Assembly (NCBI GenBank): GCA_903907905.1
Contig: CAIVPX010000127.1
Span: 1 to 64,000 of the forward strand
Length of the DNA: 64,000 bases
From: an uncultured bacterium
GTDB taxonomy: Bacteria; Pseudomonadota; Gammaproteobacteria; Burkholderiales; Burkholderiaceae_E
Direction: 5' to 3'
Below the pieces are notes generated by a model. It did not search any database. It was not told the DNA's origin and worked only from the letters and a program-made list of their open reading frames with translations. Within the stretch, counting starts at the first letter, position 1, and the number at the start of each line of letters is the position of its first letter. The position numbers and the translations under genes were made by a program. This document shows, in pieces, positions 45,989 to 53,453 of the stretch.

Positions 45989-46603
45989 TCAGCGACGCAT
46001 CACTTTTTCAGAGGGCGTGAGGGCCTCGATGTAAGCCGGCCGCGAGAAGATGCGCTCGGCATAACGCAAGAGTGGCGCCGCCGTCTTGGGCATTTCGATG
46101 CCGTAGTGGTCGAGGCGCCAGAGCAGGGGCGCAATGGCCACGTCGAGCATGGAAAACTCCTCGCCCAGCATGTGCTTGTTCTGGATGAAGATGGGCGTGA
46201 GCAGGGTGAGCCGGTCGCGAATCTGAAGCCGAGCCTTCTCCTGAAGCTTTTGTGCGTCCTTGGCACCATCGCGGCGCTCGAGCGTTTGCACGTGCACGAA
46301 CAGTTCGCGCTCGAAATTGAAGAGGAACAGACGCGCCCGCGCACGCATGACCGGATCGGCCGGCATGAGTTGCGGATGCGGAAACCGCTCGTCGATGTAC
46401 TCGTTGATGATATTCGACTCGTACAGGATGAGATCACGCTCGACCAGGATGGGCACCTGGCCATAGGGATTCATGATCGAGATGTCATCGGGCTTGTTGT
46501 AGAGATCAACGTCCCGAATCTCGAAGTCCATGCCCTTTTCGAACAGAACGAAACGACAACGCTGCGAAAACGGGCAGGTCGTGCCGGAGTACAAAACCAT
46601 CAT
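45989..46603 (-). CDS. sspA: stringent starvation protein A (GST-fold)
   Basis: SspA binds RNA polymerase and modifies transcription under stress. The 204-aa protein has a thioredoxin/GST N-terminus (TTCPFSQRCRFVLFEKGMDF) with MNPYGQVPILVERDLILYES and a helical C-terminal domain. It starts with two Met codons (46603, 46600). It lies after petC, the normal betaproteobacterial order petABC-sspA-sspB. A hairpin separates it from petC. Confidence 0.95.
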   Translation of the reverse strand: MMVLYSGTTCPFSQRCRFVLFEKGMDFEIRDVDLYNKPDDISIMNPYGQVPILVERDLILYESNIINEYIDERFPHPQLMPADPVMRARARLFLFNFERELFVHVQTLERRDGAKDAQKLQEKARLQIRDRLTLLTPIFIQNKHMLGEEFSMLDVAIAPLLWRLDHYGIEMPKTAAPLLRYAERIFSRPAYIEALTPSEKVMRR

Positions 46604-46643
46604 GACGGACGGCTCCCCTGGTTGGTGGGCCTTGAAACAGGAA

Positions 46644-46675
46644 GGCGGGCGGGTCCCAAAGGACCTGAGCCCGCC
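46644..46675 (-). terminator. strong hairpin between petC and sspA
   Basis: On the minus strand GGCGGGC-N3-GGTCC-loop TTTG-GGACC-N1-GCCCGCC folds into a 12-bp stem with small bulges, followed by TTCCTGTTT. It lies 21 nt past the petC stop and could end or reduce petABC transcription into sspA. Confidence 0.55.
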
Positions 46676-46696
46676 GCGAGGAGATCAGACCGGGAG

Positions 46697-47563
46697 TTAC
46701 TTGACGTCTTTCCAGTACACCCGGTTAAGGTGCCAGGCAAACACGGTGAAGAGCGCCAGGAACAACAACACCCAGACCCCAAGCCGCGTACGAGAGCTGG
46801 CGTTCGGGTCGGACATGTAGGTGAGAAAAGCGACCAGGTCACCGATCTGCGAATCGTAGTCGGCCTGCGACAGACTGCCCCCCTCGGCTTTACCGAGTTT
46901 GATGGTCTTGCCCGCGTGGGGGTGGCCGCCGGAGATCTTTTCGCTGGACTCGGTGCGCAAGCCGGCGGTGTCAAAACTGACGGTGGTTTTGGTAAAGCCA
47001 GCCGACTTTCCGGTCTTGGGGTCGCGACTTTCGCGAATGTCTTCGATGGACACGCCTCGGGCCCCCTGCAACTGCCAGAGCACGTGCGGCATGCCGACAT
47101 TTTCGAAGAGTGCATTGTTCCAGCCCGTGGAGCGGGTGGAATCGCGATAGTAGGCACGCAAATAGGTGTAGAGCCAGTCGGCGCCACTGCCCTCAGCCGA
47201 TGCCCGGGCCCGCGCAATGACGGACAGGTCGGGCGGCAAGGCGCCGAACCAATCCTTAGCGTCGCTCGCGCGCAGCGCAATCTTCATGGGCTCACCCACC
47301 TTGGTGGTGGTGAACATGAGATTGGTGGAAATTTGCGCCTCGGTCAGGCCCAGATCGCGCAGGCGGTTATAGCGCATGGACGACGCGCCGTGGCAATTGA
47401 GGCAATAGTTGACGAACAGCTTGGCGCCGTTCTGCAAGGCACTTTGGTCGGTGAGTTTTTCGACCGGGAAGTGATCTAGGGGGTAGCTTGATCCGGAGCC
47501 GTAGGCCGAGCCGATAAAACAGGCTGCGAGTAGCGCGATCGATTTGCCCAGAAGTTTATTCAT
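46697..47563 (-). CDS. petC: cytochrome c1 (ubiquinol-cytochrome c reductase)
   Basis: This is the c-haem subunit of the bc1 complex, exported to the periplasm and anchored by one C-terminal span. The 288-aa protein has a signal (IALLAACFIGSAYG), the haem site CLNCHG, the family segment GMPHVLWQLQG and the tail GVWVLLFLALFTVFAWHLNR. It is transcribed after petB, with 18 nt between them. Confidence 0.96.
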   Translation of the reverse strand: MNKLLGKSIALLAACFIGSAYGSGSSYPLDHFPVEKLTDQSALQNGAKLFVNYCLNCHGASSMRYNRLRDLGLTEAQISTNLMFTTTKVGEPMKIALRASDAKDWFGALPPDLSVIARARASAEGSGADWLYTYLRAYYRDSTRSTGWNNALFENVGMPHVLWQLQGARGVSIEDIRESRDPKTGKSAGFTKTTVSFDTAGLRTESSEKISGGHPHAGKTIKLGKAEGGSLSQADYDSQIGDLVAFLTYMSDPNASSRTRLGVWVLLFLALFTVFAWHLNRVYWKDVK

Positions 47564-47581
47564 TTGATCGGACTCCGGCTT

Positions 47582-48988
47582 TCAGTGCGCGGCAAAAGTG
47601 ACGCGTTCGGGCGCGGTCTTGAATTCGCCCATCGCGCTCCACCAAGGCATGAGCATGAAGAACGCGAAGTACAACAGGGTGCCGATCTTGGCGACCAGAT
47701 TGCGCAGTTCTTCGGGCGGCTGCACACCGAGGTAGCCCAGCACCAGGAAGACGACGACGAAGAGTGCATACACCCAGCGATGCCAGCCCGGCCGATAGCG
47801 GATGGAGCGAACCGGGCTGTGGTCGATCCAGGGCAGTGAGAACAGGATCATCACGGCCGCGCCCATGGCAACAACCCCCCAGAACTTGGCCTCGACCAGG
47901 AAGAAACCGGCGATGAGGACAACGACCGCCGCCACGGTGATGAGTTTGACACTCGCCTGACGGGCCGTGGTGACCACGAGCAGGGCGTAAGCAATGAGGA
48001 AGGGGGTCATCCAGTAGGAAAGGAAGTCTTCCGTGACCGCGCGCAACACCGAGTAGTAGGGCGTGAAGTACCAGACCGGCGCGATGTGGGGCGGCGTCTT
48101 GAGCGGGTCGGCGGGGATGAAGTTGTTGAACTCCAGGAAATACCCGCCGAACTCGGGCGCAAAAAACACGATGGCCGAGAAGGCGATAAGGAACACCGAC
48201 ACGCCCAGGATGTCATGCACCGTGTAATAGGGGTGGAAAGGAATGCCGTCGAGGGGTACGCCACGCTCGTCTTTTTTGGCCTTGATGTCGACGCCGTCGG
48301 GGTTGTTGGAGCCCACTTCGTGCAGTGCCACCACATGGGCCGCCACCAAACCCAAGAGCACGAGCGGAATGGCAATGACGTGGAAGGCAAAGAAGCGGTT
48401 GAGCGTCGCGTCGCTCACAACATAGTCGCCGCGAATCCAGATCGACAACTCGGGTCCGATGAAGGGGATGGCGGAGAACAGATTGACGATGACCTGCGCG
48501 CCCCAGTAGGACATTTGCCCCCAGGGAAGCAGGTAGCCAAAGAAGGCCTCGGCCATCAGGCACAGGAAAATCAGGCAACCGAAGATCCAGACGAGTTCAC
48601 GCGGCTTGCGATAGGAGCCATACAGCAGGCCCCGGAACATGTGCAGGTAGACCACGACGAAAAATGCCGAAGCGCCCGTAGAGTGCAGGTAGCGCACCAG
48701 CCAGCCCCAGGGCACATCGCGCATGATGTACTCGACCGAGGCAAAGGCCACCGGCACGCCCGACTCGTTAAGCGAGGCATCCGGCTTGTAGTGCATGACC
48801 AGAAAGATGCCAGTGACGATCTGGATGACCAGCACAAGCATGGCGAGCGAACCGAAGAAGTACCAGAAGTTGAAGTTCTTCGGCGCGTAGTACTCGGACA
48901 GATGCGCCTTCCAGGTTGCCGTCAGCGGAAAACGCTGATCTACCCAGCCCAGCAGGCCGGTGGTCTCGATTTGCTTTTGCTGCGCCAT
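47582..48988 (-). CDS. petB: cytochrome b (ubiquinol-cytochrome c reductase)
   Basis: This is the di-haem membrane subunit that oxidises and reduces quinone. The 468-aa protein has eight or so spans. Haem-binding histidines are in YLHSTGASAFFVVVYLHMF and HVIAIPLVLLGLVAAHVVA. LPWGQMSYWGAQVI and the Qo-site PEWY-type region (here APVWYFTPYYSVLRA) are present. ATG 48988 has GAGGAG 7 nt upstream. It is followed by petC. Confidence 0.96.
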   Translation of the reverse strand: MAQQKQIETTGLLGWVDQRFPLTATWKAHLSEYYAPKNFNFWYFFGSLAMLVLVIQIVTGIFLVMHYKPDASLNESGVPVAFASVEYIMRDVPWGWLVRYLHSTGASAFFVVVYLHMFRGLLYGSYRKPRELVWIFGCLIFLCLMAEAFFGYLLPWGQMSYWGAQVIVNLFSAIPFIGPELSIWIRGDYVVSDATLNRFFAFHVIAIPLVLLGLVAAHVVALHEVGSNNPDGVDIKAKKDERGVPLDGIPFHPYYTVHDILGVSVFLIAFSAIVFFAPEFGGYFLEFNNFIPADPLKTPPHIAPVWYFTPYYSVLRAVTEDFLSYWMTPFLIAYALLVVTTARQASVKLITVAAVVVLIAGFFLVEAKFWGVVAMGAAVMILFSLPWIDHSPVRSIRYRPGWHRWVYALFVVVFLVLGYLGVQPPEELRNLVAKIGTLLYFAFFMLMPWWSAMGEFKTAPERVTFAAH

Positions 48989-49090
48989 TTCGTTGCTCCT
49001 CGCGAATGTCACGAGAGGGAGTTTGCGGAGTCGGTGCCCGGCGAGCCCCGAGCGCAAGCCCTGCGCGCGGGTCTCGAATAACGGGCGGGG

Positions 49091-49693
49091 TCAGGCTGCC
49101 TTGTCGTCGCCGATCAGGATGCGGGAGTCGGACAAGTACTTGTGCGGTGGCACCTCGAGATTGTCGGGTGCGGGGACGTTCTTGAACACCCGGCCGGCCA
49201 GATCGAAGGTGGAGCCGTGGCAGGGGCACAGGAAACCACCCGACCAGTCGTCTGGCAAGGAGGGCTGGGCACCGGTCTGGAACTTGTCGGACGGCGAGCA
49301 CCCCAGGTGCGAACAAATGCCCACCACCACCAGGTACTCGGGCTTGATCGAGCGGTGCGGGTTCTTGGCATAGTCGGGCGTGGGATAGGCCATGCGCAGC
49401 GACCCGGGGTCAGCCACCTGCGGCTCGGTGGACTTGAGCGAGGCGAGCATGTCGGGCGTACGGCGCAAGACCCAGACCGGTTTGCCGCGCCACTCGACGC
49501 GCTTGAGCTCGCCCGGCTGCATCGCGCCGATATCGACCTCGACCGGCGCGCCGGCCGCCTTGGCGCGCTCGGACGGCGCAAACGTGCTGACAAAGGGAAC
49601 AATAGTGGCAACGCCACCCACCGCGCCAACCGTGGCGGCGAGGCCAATGGCGGTGCGACGGGACGAGTCGGCAGGCTTTGCAGGATCGCTCAT
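49091..49693 (-). CDS. petA: Rieske iron-sulfur protein (ubiquinol-cytochrome c reductase)
   Basis: This is the high-potential 2Fe-2S subunit of bc1. The 200-aa protein has a twin-arginine-type leader/anchor (SSRRTAIGLAATVGAVGG) and the two Rieske boxes CSHLGCSP and CPCHGS. The tail is NLEVPPHKYLSDSRILIG. The start is ATG 49693. The tatABC genes in this window encode the machinery expected to export it. A TAAAAT -10 and a perfect dyad lie upstream. Confidence 0.96.
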   Translation of the reverse strand: MSDPAKPADSSRRTAIGLAATVGAVGGVATIVPFVSTFAPSERAKAAGAPVEVDIGAMQPGELKRVEWRGKPVWVLRRTPDMLASLKSTEPQVADPGSLRMAYPTPDYAKNPHRSIKPEYLVVVGICSHLGCSPSDKFQTGAQPSLPDDWSGGFLCPCHGSTFDLAGRVFKNVPAPDNLEVPPHKYLSDSRILIGDDKAA

Positions 49694-49734
49694 GACTTTC
49701 CTGATCTTCGGAGTGTCGGAGTGGAAAACCGATG

Positions 49735-49761
49735 ATTTTAGCGTATTGCGGCATCGCAATA
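49735..49761 (-). promoter_or_regulatory. petABC promoter with perfect dyad overlapping the spacer
   Basis: On the minus strand TATTGCG-N4-CGCAATA (49761-49744) ends 3 nt before a TAAAAT -10 (49740-49735). The inner form TTGCG-N4-CGCAA has the same geometry as Crp/Fnr-family sites (TTGAT-N4-ATCAA) but with different bases. Its position suggests repression. Confidence 0.5.
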
Positions 49762-49877
49762 GAAGCCCCAGGGTTTAGGAATCTCCAAAACCCGAATTTG
49801 ACACCACCACAACGGGCTTCGTATTGTCGCGGTTTGCGCCTGGAGCGGCTTGCCACCGTCCCGCTGATCGGGTTGCC

Positions 49878-50678
49878 GTGATTCGAATTTCCGACTGGTC
49901 CCAGTTCTTGTCTACCGTGAGCCGCCTGGAGCAGTGGGCGTTCCGTGGCCAGGCCCGCGCAGACCTCCCCCTGTTGCCCTCAATCGCCCGCCGGCTGATG
50001 CACTTCTGCCCCGATCGCCGGCTCTGGCCGCTGCGCGAGCGCCGGGGCCTGCGCATCTTTCGGCGCAAGGCGCATGTGCACGTGGCCGACGGCAAGGCGC
50101 TCGAGGACGACCTGCGTGTGCTCGCCATGATGCAGCACCACGGCGCGGCCACGCGGCTGCTCGATTTCACCAAGTCGCCCTTCGTGGCGGCCTTCTTTGC
50201 GCTTGAATCGAGCGCCGGCGAATCGATCGTCTACGCCCTCAACACCCCCACCCTCTGGTCGCGCGCGCCACGCTTTGACCGCAGCCTCACCCGCCATGCC
50301 ATCGACCCGCGGGTGGCAGGCCACTTCGAGCGCTATTTTCTGGATAACCGCTATCCGGTCGTCTGGTTCGGCGAGCCCTCGTTGATGGACCAGCGGCTGG
50401 TCGCGCAATCCGGGCTCTTCGTGCTGCCCGGCGTGCTCGACGAGCCCCTCGACAGTTTGCTCGCGCAATACGAAGAGCCGGGAGAGTCCCTGCTGGTCAA
50501 GATCGTGCTGGAGCCCAGCCTGCGCGCCTCGGCGATGCGCGAGCTGTACCGGATGAATATCACGCACGCCTCGCTCTGGCCCGACCTGGACGGGCTGGCA
50601 CGGTCGATCAACCAGGAACTCGAGATTTTGTGGCAACCGCTCGTCGAGGAGTTTCAGTCGCTACCGGCCCCCCCCTGA
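49878..50678 (+). CDS. FRG domain-containing protein
   Basis: The protein carries the FRG domain, named after its conserved Phe-Arg-Gly. The 266-aa product has WAFRGQARADLPLLPSIAR near residue 23 and the second hallmark MMQHHGAATRLLDFTKSP, followed by FVAAFFALES. FRG proteins are scattered in accessory regions and their biochemistry is poorly known; some are linked to phage or plasmid conflict loci. GTG 49878 is preferred over the track's TTG 49824. It is divergent from petA and 58 nt upstream of nadC on the same strand, so the three + genes may be one unit. Confidence 0.8.
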   Translation: MIRISDWSQFLSTVSRLEQWAFRGQARADLPLLPSIARRLMHFCPDRRLWPLRERRGLRIFRRKAHVHVADGKALEDDLRVLAMMQHHGAATRLLDFTKSPFVAAFFALESSAGESIVYALNTPTLWSRAPRFDRSLTRHAIDPRVAGHFERYFLDNRYPVVWFGEPSLMDQRLVAQSGLFVLPGVLDEPLDSLLAQYEEPGESLLVKIVLEPSLRASAMRELYRMNITHASLWPDLDGLARSINQELEILWQPLVEEFQSLPAPP

Positions 50679-50736
50679 GATAGGCCCCTCAAGCCCACCG
50701 CCTGCCCCGTTTTCAACCTTGAACAGGAGTACCCGG

Positions 50737-51567
50737 ATGTACGACCTTTACCAGATCGACCGACTGATCGACTTGTGGCTGTCCGAGGACATCGGCTATT
50801 GCGACCTGACCGCGCAACTGATGATCGACGAGGATGCGGTCGCCACCTTTCACATGAATGCGCGCGAGTCCATGGTCATTGCCGGAATTGGCGTGGCCGA
50901 ACGGATCCTCAAGCGCTATGACCCGACGCTTGCGGTCACCCGTCTGGTGAGCGACGGTCAGCGCGTGGAAAAGGGCGCACGGCTGCTCACCATCTCCGGA
51001 TTGGCGCGCAGCATCGTCACCACCGAGCGCCCCACCCTCAACATCCTGCAGCGCATGTGCGGCATCGCCACCGAAACCGCACGCTACCGGGCGGCCATCG
51101 AGGGAACGGGGGCCTGCCTGATCGACACGCGCAAGACGACACCGGGCCTGCGCATGCTCGAAAAGCACGCCGTGGTATGCGGGGGAGGCGTCAACCACCG
51201 ACTCGGTCTCGATCAGGGCGTGATGCTCAAGGACAACCATATCGCGGTGGCAGGCAGCATCCGCAACGCAGTGGCGCGCGCCCGCAGGCAATTGCCCATC
51301 CTCACCAAGATCGAAGTCGAGTGCGACCGCCTCGAGCAGGTCGCCGAGGCCGCCGAGGCGGGGGCCGACGTGATCATGCTCGACAACATGCCGCCCGCCG
51401 AGATGAAGAAGGCCGTCGCGATGGTCGCCGGCCGGGCCAAGATCGAGGCCTCGGGGGGCATCCGAATCGACACCATCCGGGACATTGCGCTCACCGGTGT
51501 GGACTACATCTCCACCAGCAAGATCACGCAGAGCGCGCCGGCTGTCGACATTGGACTCGATGAATAA
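50737..51567 (+). CDS. nadC: nicotinate-nucleotide pyrophosphorylase (quinolinate phosphoribosyltransferase)
   Basis: NadC joins quinolinate and PRPP to nicotinate mononucleotide, CO2 and PPi. The 276-aa product has the family's LWLSEDIGYCDLTAQLM, DTRKTTPGLRMLEKHAV, LGLDQGVMLKDNHI and IEASGGIRIDTIRDIA, with the active-site Arg/Lys/His set. ATG 50737 has AGGAG 7 nt upstream. The ModD relative is less likely given DTRKTTPG. nadA and nadB are not here. Its end overlaps the start of the fused PhnN/phosphorylase gene by 8 nt. Confidence 0.94.
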   Translation: MYDLYQIDRLIDLWLSEDIGYCDLTAQLMIDEDAVATFHMNARESMVIAGIGVAERILKRYDPTLAVTRLVSDGQRVEKGARLLTISGLARSIVTTERPTLNILQRMCGIATETARYRAAIEGTGACLIDTRKTTPGLRMLEKHAVVCGGGVNHRLGLDQGVMLKDNHIAVAGSIRNAVARARRQLPILTKIEVECDRLEQVAEAAEAGADVIMLDNMPPAEMKKAVAMVAGRAKIEASGGIRIDTIRDIALTGVDYISTSKITQSAPAVDIGLDE

Positions 51568-53395
51568 ACCGGCAGCGCCCGGCGCCTCTTTGCCAGGCCC
51601 GGGCGCGGCTGCACGCCACGGTGCGGGCACGCTGTTCCTGGTCGTTGGCCCCAGTGGCGCGGGCAAGGACAGCCTGATCGACGGGTTGCGGGCGCGGCTC
51701 GACCCAAGCCGGTTCGTCTTTGCCCGCCGCACCATCACCCGCCCGTCAGGGGCGCCCGGCGAGGACCATCTCGCGTGTAGCGAAACCGAGTTCGAGAGAG
51801 CTCGGTCGCGCGGCGATTTTCTGATCACCTGGCAGGCGCACGGGCTTCACTACGGTCTGCCAGGCTCGATCGCCCACGCGCTTGCCGCCGGCCAGCATGT
51901 GATCGCCAATGGTTCGCGCGGCGTTGCCGGCGACCTCGCCCGGGCCGTGCCCACGCTTGCCGTGCTCGAAGTCGACGCGCCTGCCGATGTGATTGCGGCA
52001 CGACTGGCCGCGCGGGGGCGCGAGCAGGGAGAGGACTTGCAGCGCCGACTGAGCCGGCCTCGCGTCGCCTACCCTGCCCACCTGCCGCTGCTGCGTGTGA
52101 ATAACGACCGCGATCTCGCCACGGGAGTGCTGCGCATGTTGGCGGCGATCCTGAGCCATCTGGGCGAGTTACCCGCCACGCTGGCGGCGCTTTGGCGCAA
52201 GCTCGACGGCGAACGTCTGACCGAGTCGCAGTGGGCCGAGCTGCTTGCGGCCATCGTCGACGGGCAGATCGCTGCGAGCGATCGTGACGCCCTGCTCATC
52301 GCCTGCGCCAACGATCTGGACGATGAGGAACTGGTGCATGTCGCCCGCTGGCGATCACGCCTGATGCCGCGTGTCAGCTGGGGCCGAGAACAAGTCGTCG
52401 ACAAGCACTCGCTGGGCGGGACCGCTGGCAGCCGGGTCACGATGGTCGTGATTCCCATCGTTGCCGCCCATGGCATGCTGATTCCCAAGACCTCGTCACG
52501 GGCCATCACCTCGGCAGCCGGTACCGCCGATACGATGGAGGTCCTCGCCAGGGTCGATTTGACACCCGAACAATTGCGTACGGTGGTGCGCGAGGCCGGG
52601 GCCTGTATCGCCTGGAACGGCCGGCTCAATCACTCGGTGCTCGATGAAGCCATGCACGCGCTGGAGCGGCCACTCGGCCTGGATACCCGCCGTTGGTCAG
52701 TTGCCTCGATCCTGTCAAAGAAGTTCAGCGCGGGTGCAACGAATGTGGTGATCGATCTGCCCTACGCGCCAGGCGGCAAGTTGAAGAGCCGCGAGCAGGC
52801 CGAGGCGCTGGCGGCCATCTTCGAGGCGCTCGGGGCACGACTGGGCATGACGGTGCGCGCCTTTCCCACCGATGGCTCAGCACCCATCGGCCGTGGCATC
52901 GGCCCCGCCCTGGAAGTTCGCGATGTGCTGCAGGTGTTGGCGTGCGATCCGCAGGCGCCGGCCGACCTCCGGGACAAGTCGCTGTTTTTTGCCGCACGAA
53001 TCATCGAAATGGATCCTGCGGTCCCGGGCGCCCGCCAAGCCGAGGCGCGGGCTCGGGCACTGCTGGAGAGTGGCGCCGCGCGGCAGTCATTTGAGGCCAT
53101 CATCGAGGCGCAGGGCCGTCGGCCCGCCCCTGATTGGTCTCGGGTTCAAAAGCGGGCGGTGCGGGCGTCGCACAGCGGCACCGTTCATCAGATCGACGCC
53201 CGCGCGATCTCCGCGATCGCTCGCAGCGCAGGCGCACCCGCCGATCCGCTCGCGGGGATTGATCTGGTCTGCAGGCAAGGCCAAATGGTAGCCGGGGGCG
53301 ATCCGCTCTACTGGGTTCAGGCTTGCGACGCCTCGCGGCTATCGCAAGCCGCCGAGGCCGCGCAGCGTGCGCCCGGCATTGTGATCGGCGGCTGA
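51560..53395 (+). CDS. fusion of ribose 1,5-bisphosphokinase (PhnN) and AMP/NMP-phosphorylase-type enzyme
   Basis: This is one ORF of 611 aa. Residues 24-200 are PhnN-like: Walker A GPSGAGKD (30-37), RRTITRPSG, DFLITWQAHGLHYGLPG, VIANGSRGV and RGREQGEDLQRRLSR. PhnN makes PRPP from ribose 1,5-bisphosphate and ATP. Residues about 210-611 are of the DeoA-like type 2 phosphorylase (AMP phosphorylase group). They carry VDKHSLGGTAGSR (278), KTSSRAITSAAGTADTMEVL (309), SILSKKFSAG (386) and the C-terminal hammerhead domain. The usual N-terminal oligomerisation domain of archaeal AMP phosphorylases seems replaced by PhnN. ATG 51560 overlaps the nadC stop; the track start at 51485 lies inside nadC. No phosphonate genes are seen. 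Thymidine phosphorylase activity is less likely. Confidence 0.85.
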   Translation: MNKPAAPGASLPGPGAAARHGAGTLFLVVGPSGAGKDSLIDGLRARLDPSRFVFARRTITRPSGAPGEDHLACSETEFERARSRGDFLITWQAHGLHYGLPGSIAHALAAGQHVIANGSRGVAGDLARAVPTLAVLEVDAPADVIAARLAARGREQGEDLQRRLSRPRVAYPAHLPLLRVNNDRDLATGVLRMLAAILSHLGELPATLAALWRKLDGERLTESQWAELLAAIVDGQIAASDRDALLIACANDLDDEELVHVARWRSRLMPRVSWGREQVVDKHSLGGTAGSRVTMVVIPIVAAHGMLIPKTSSRAITSAAGTADTMEVLARVDLTPEQLRTVVREAGACIAWNGRLNHSVLDEAMHALERPLGLDTRRWSVASILSKKFSAGATNVVIDLPYAPGGKLKSREQAEALAAIFEALGARLGMTVRAFPTDGSAPIGRGIGPALEVRDVLQVLACDPQAPADLRDKSLFFAARIIEMDPAVPGARQAEARARALLESGAARQSFEAIIEAQGRRPAPDWSRVQKRAVRASHSGTVHQIDARAISAIARSAGAPADPLAGIDLVCRQGQMVAGGDPLYWVQACDASRLSQAAEAAQRAPGIVIGG

Positions 53396-53453
53396 TCAGA
53401 CAGCCCCCTTCGGGCGTGGCAGCACCCTGCGCACCGAGCCCGGCAACCAGCCC

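Noticed and set aside
51560-53395. Classical phosphonate (C-P lyase) locus
   Set aside because: Only the PhnN-like domain is present; no phnGHIJKLM genes are seen, and the neighbour is nadC.
51560-53395. True thymidine phosphorylase (pyrimidine salvage)
   Set aside because: The key segment reads SSRAITSAAGTAD as in AMP-phosphorylase-type (type 2) proteins, not the usual SGRGLGHTGGTLDK-like pattern of DeoA.
53396-53453. Terminator between the fusion gene and degS
   Set aside because: Only a 4-bp GCCC/GGGC stem is possible; too weak to call.
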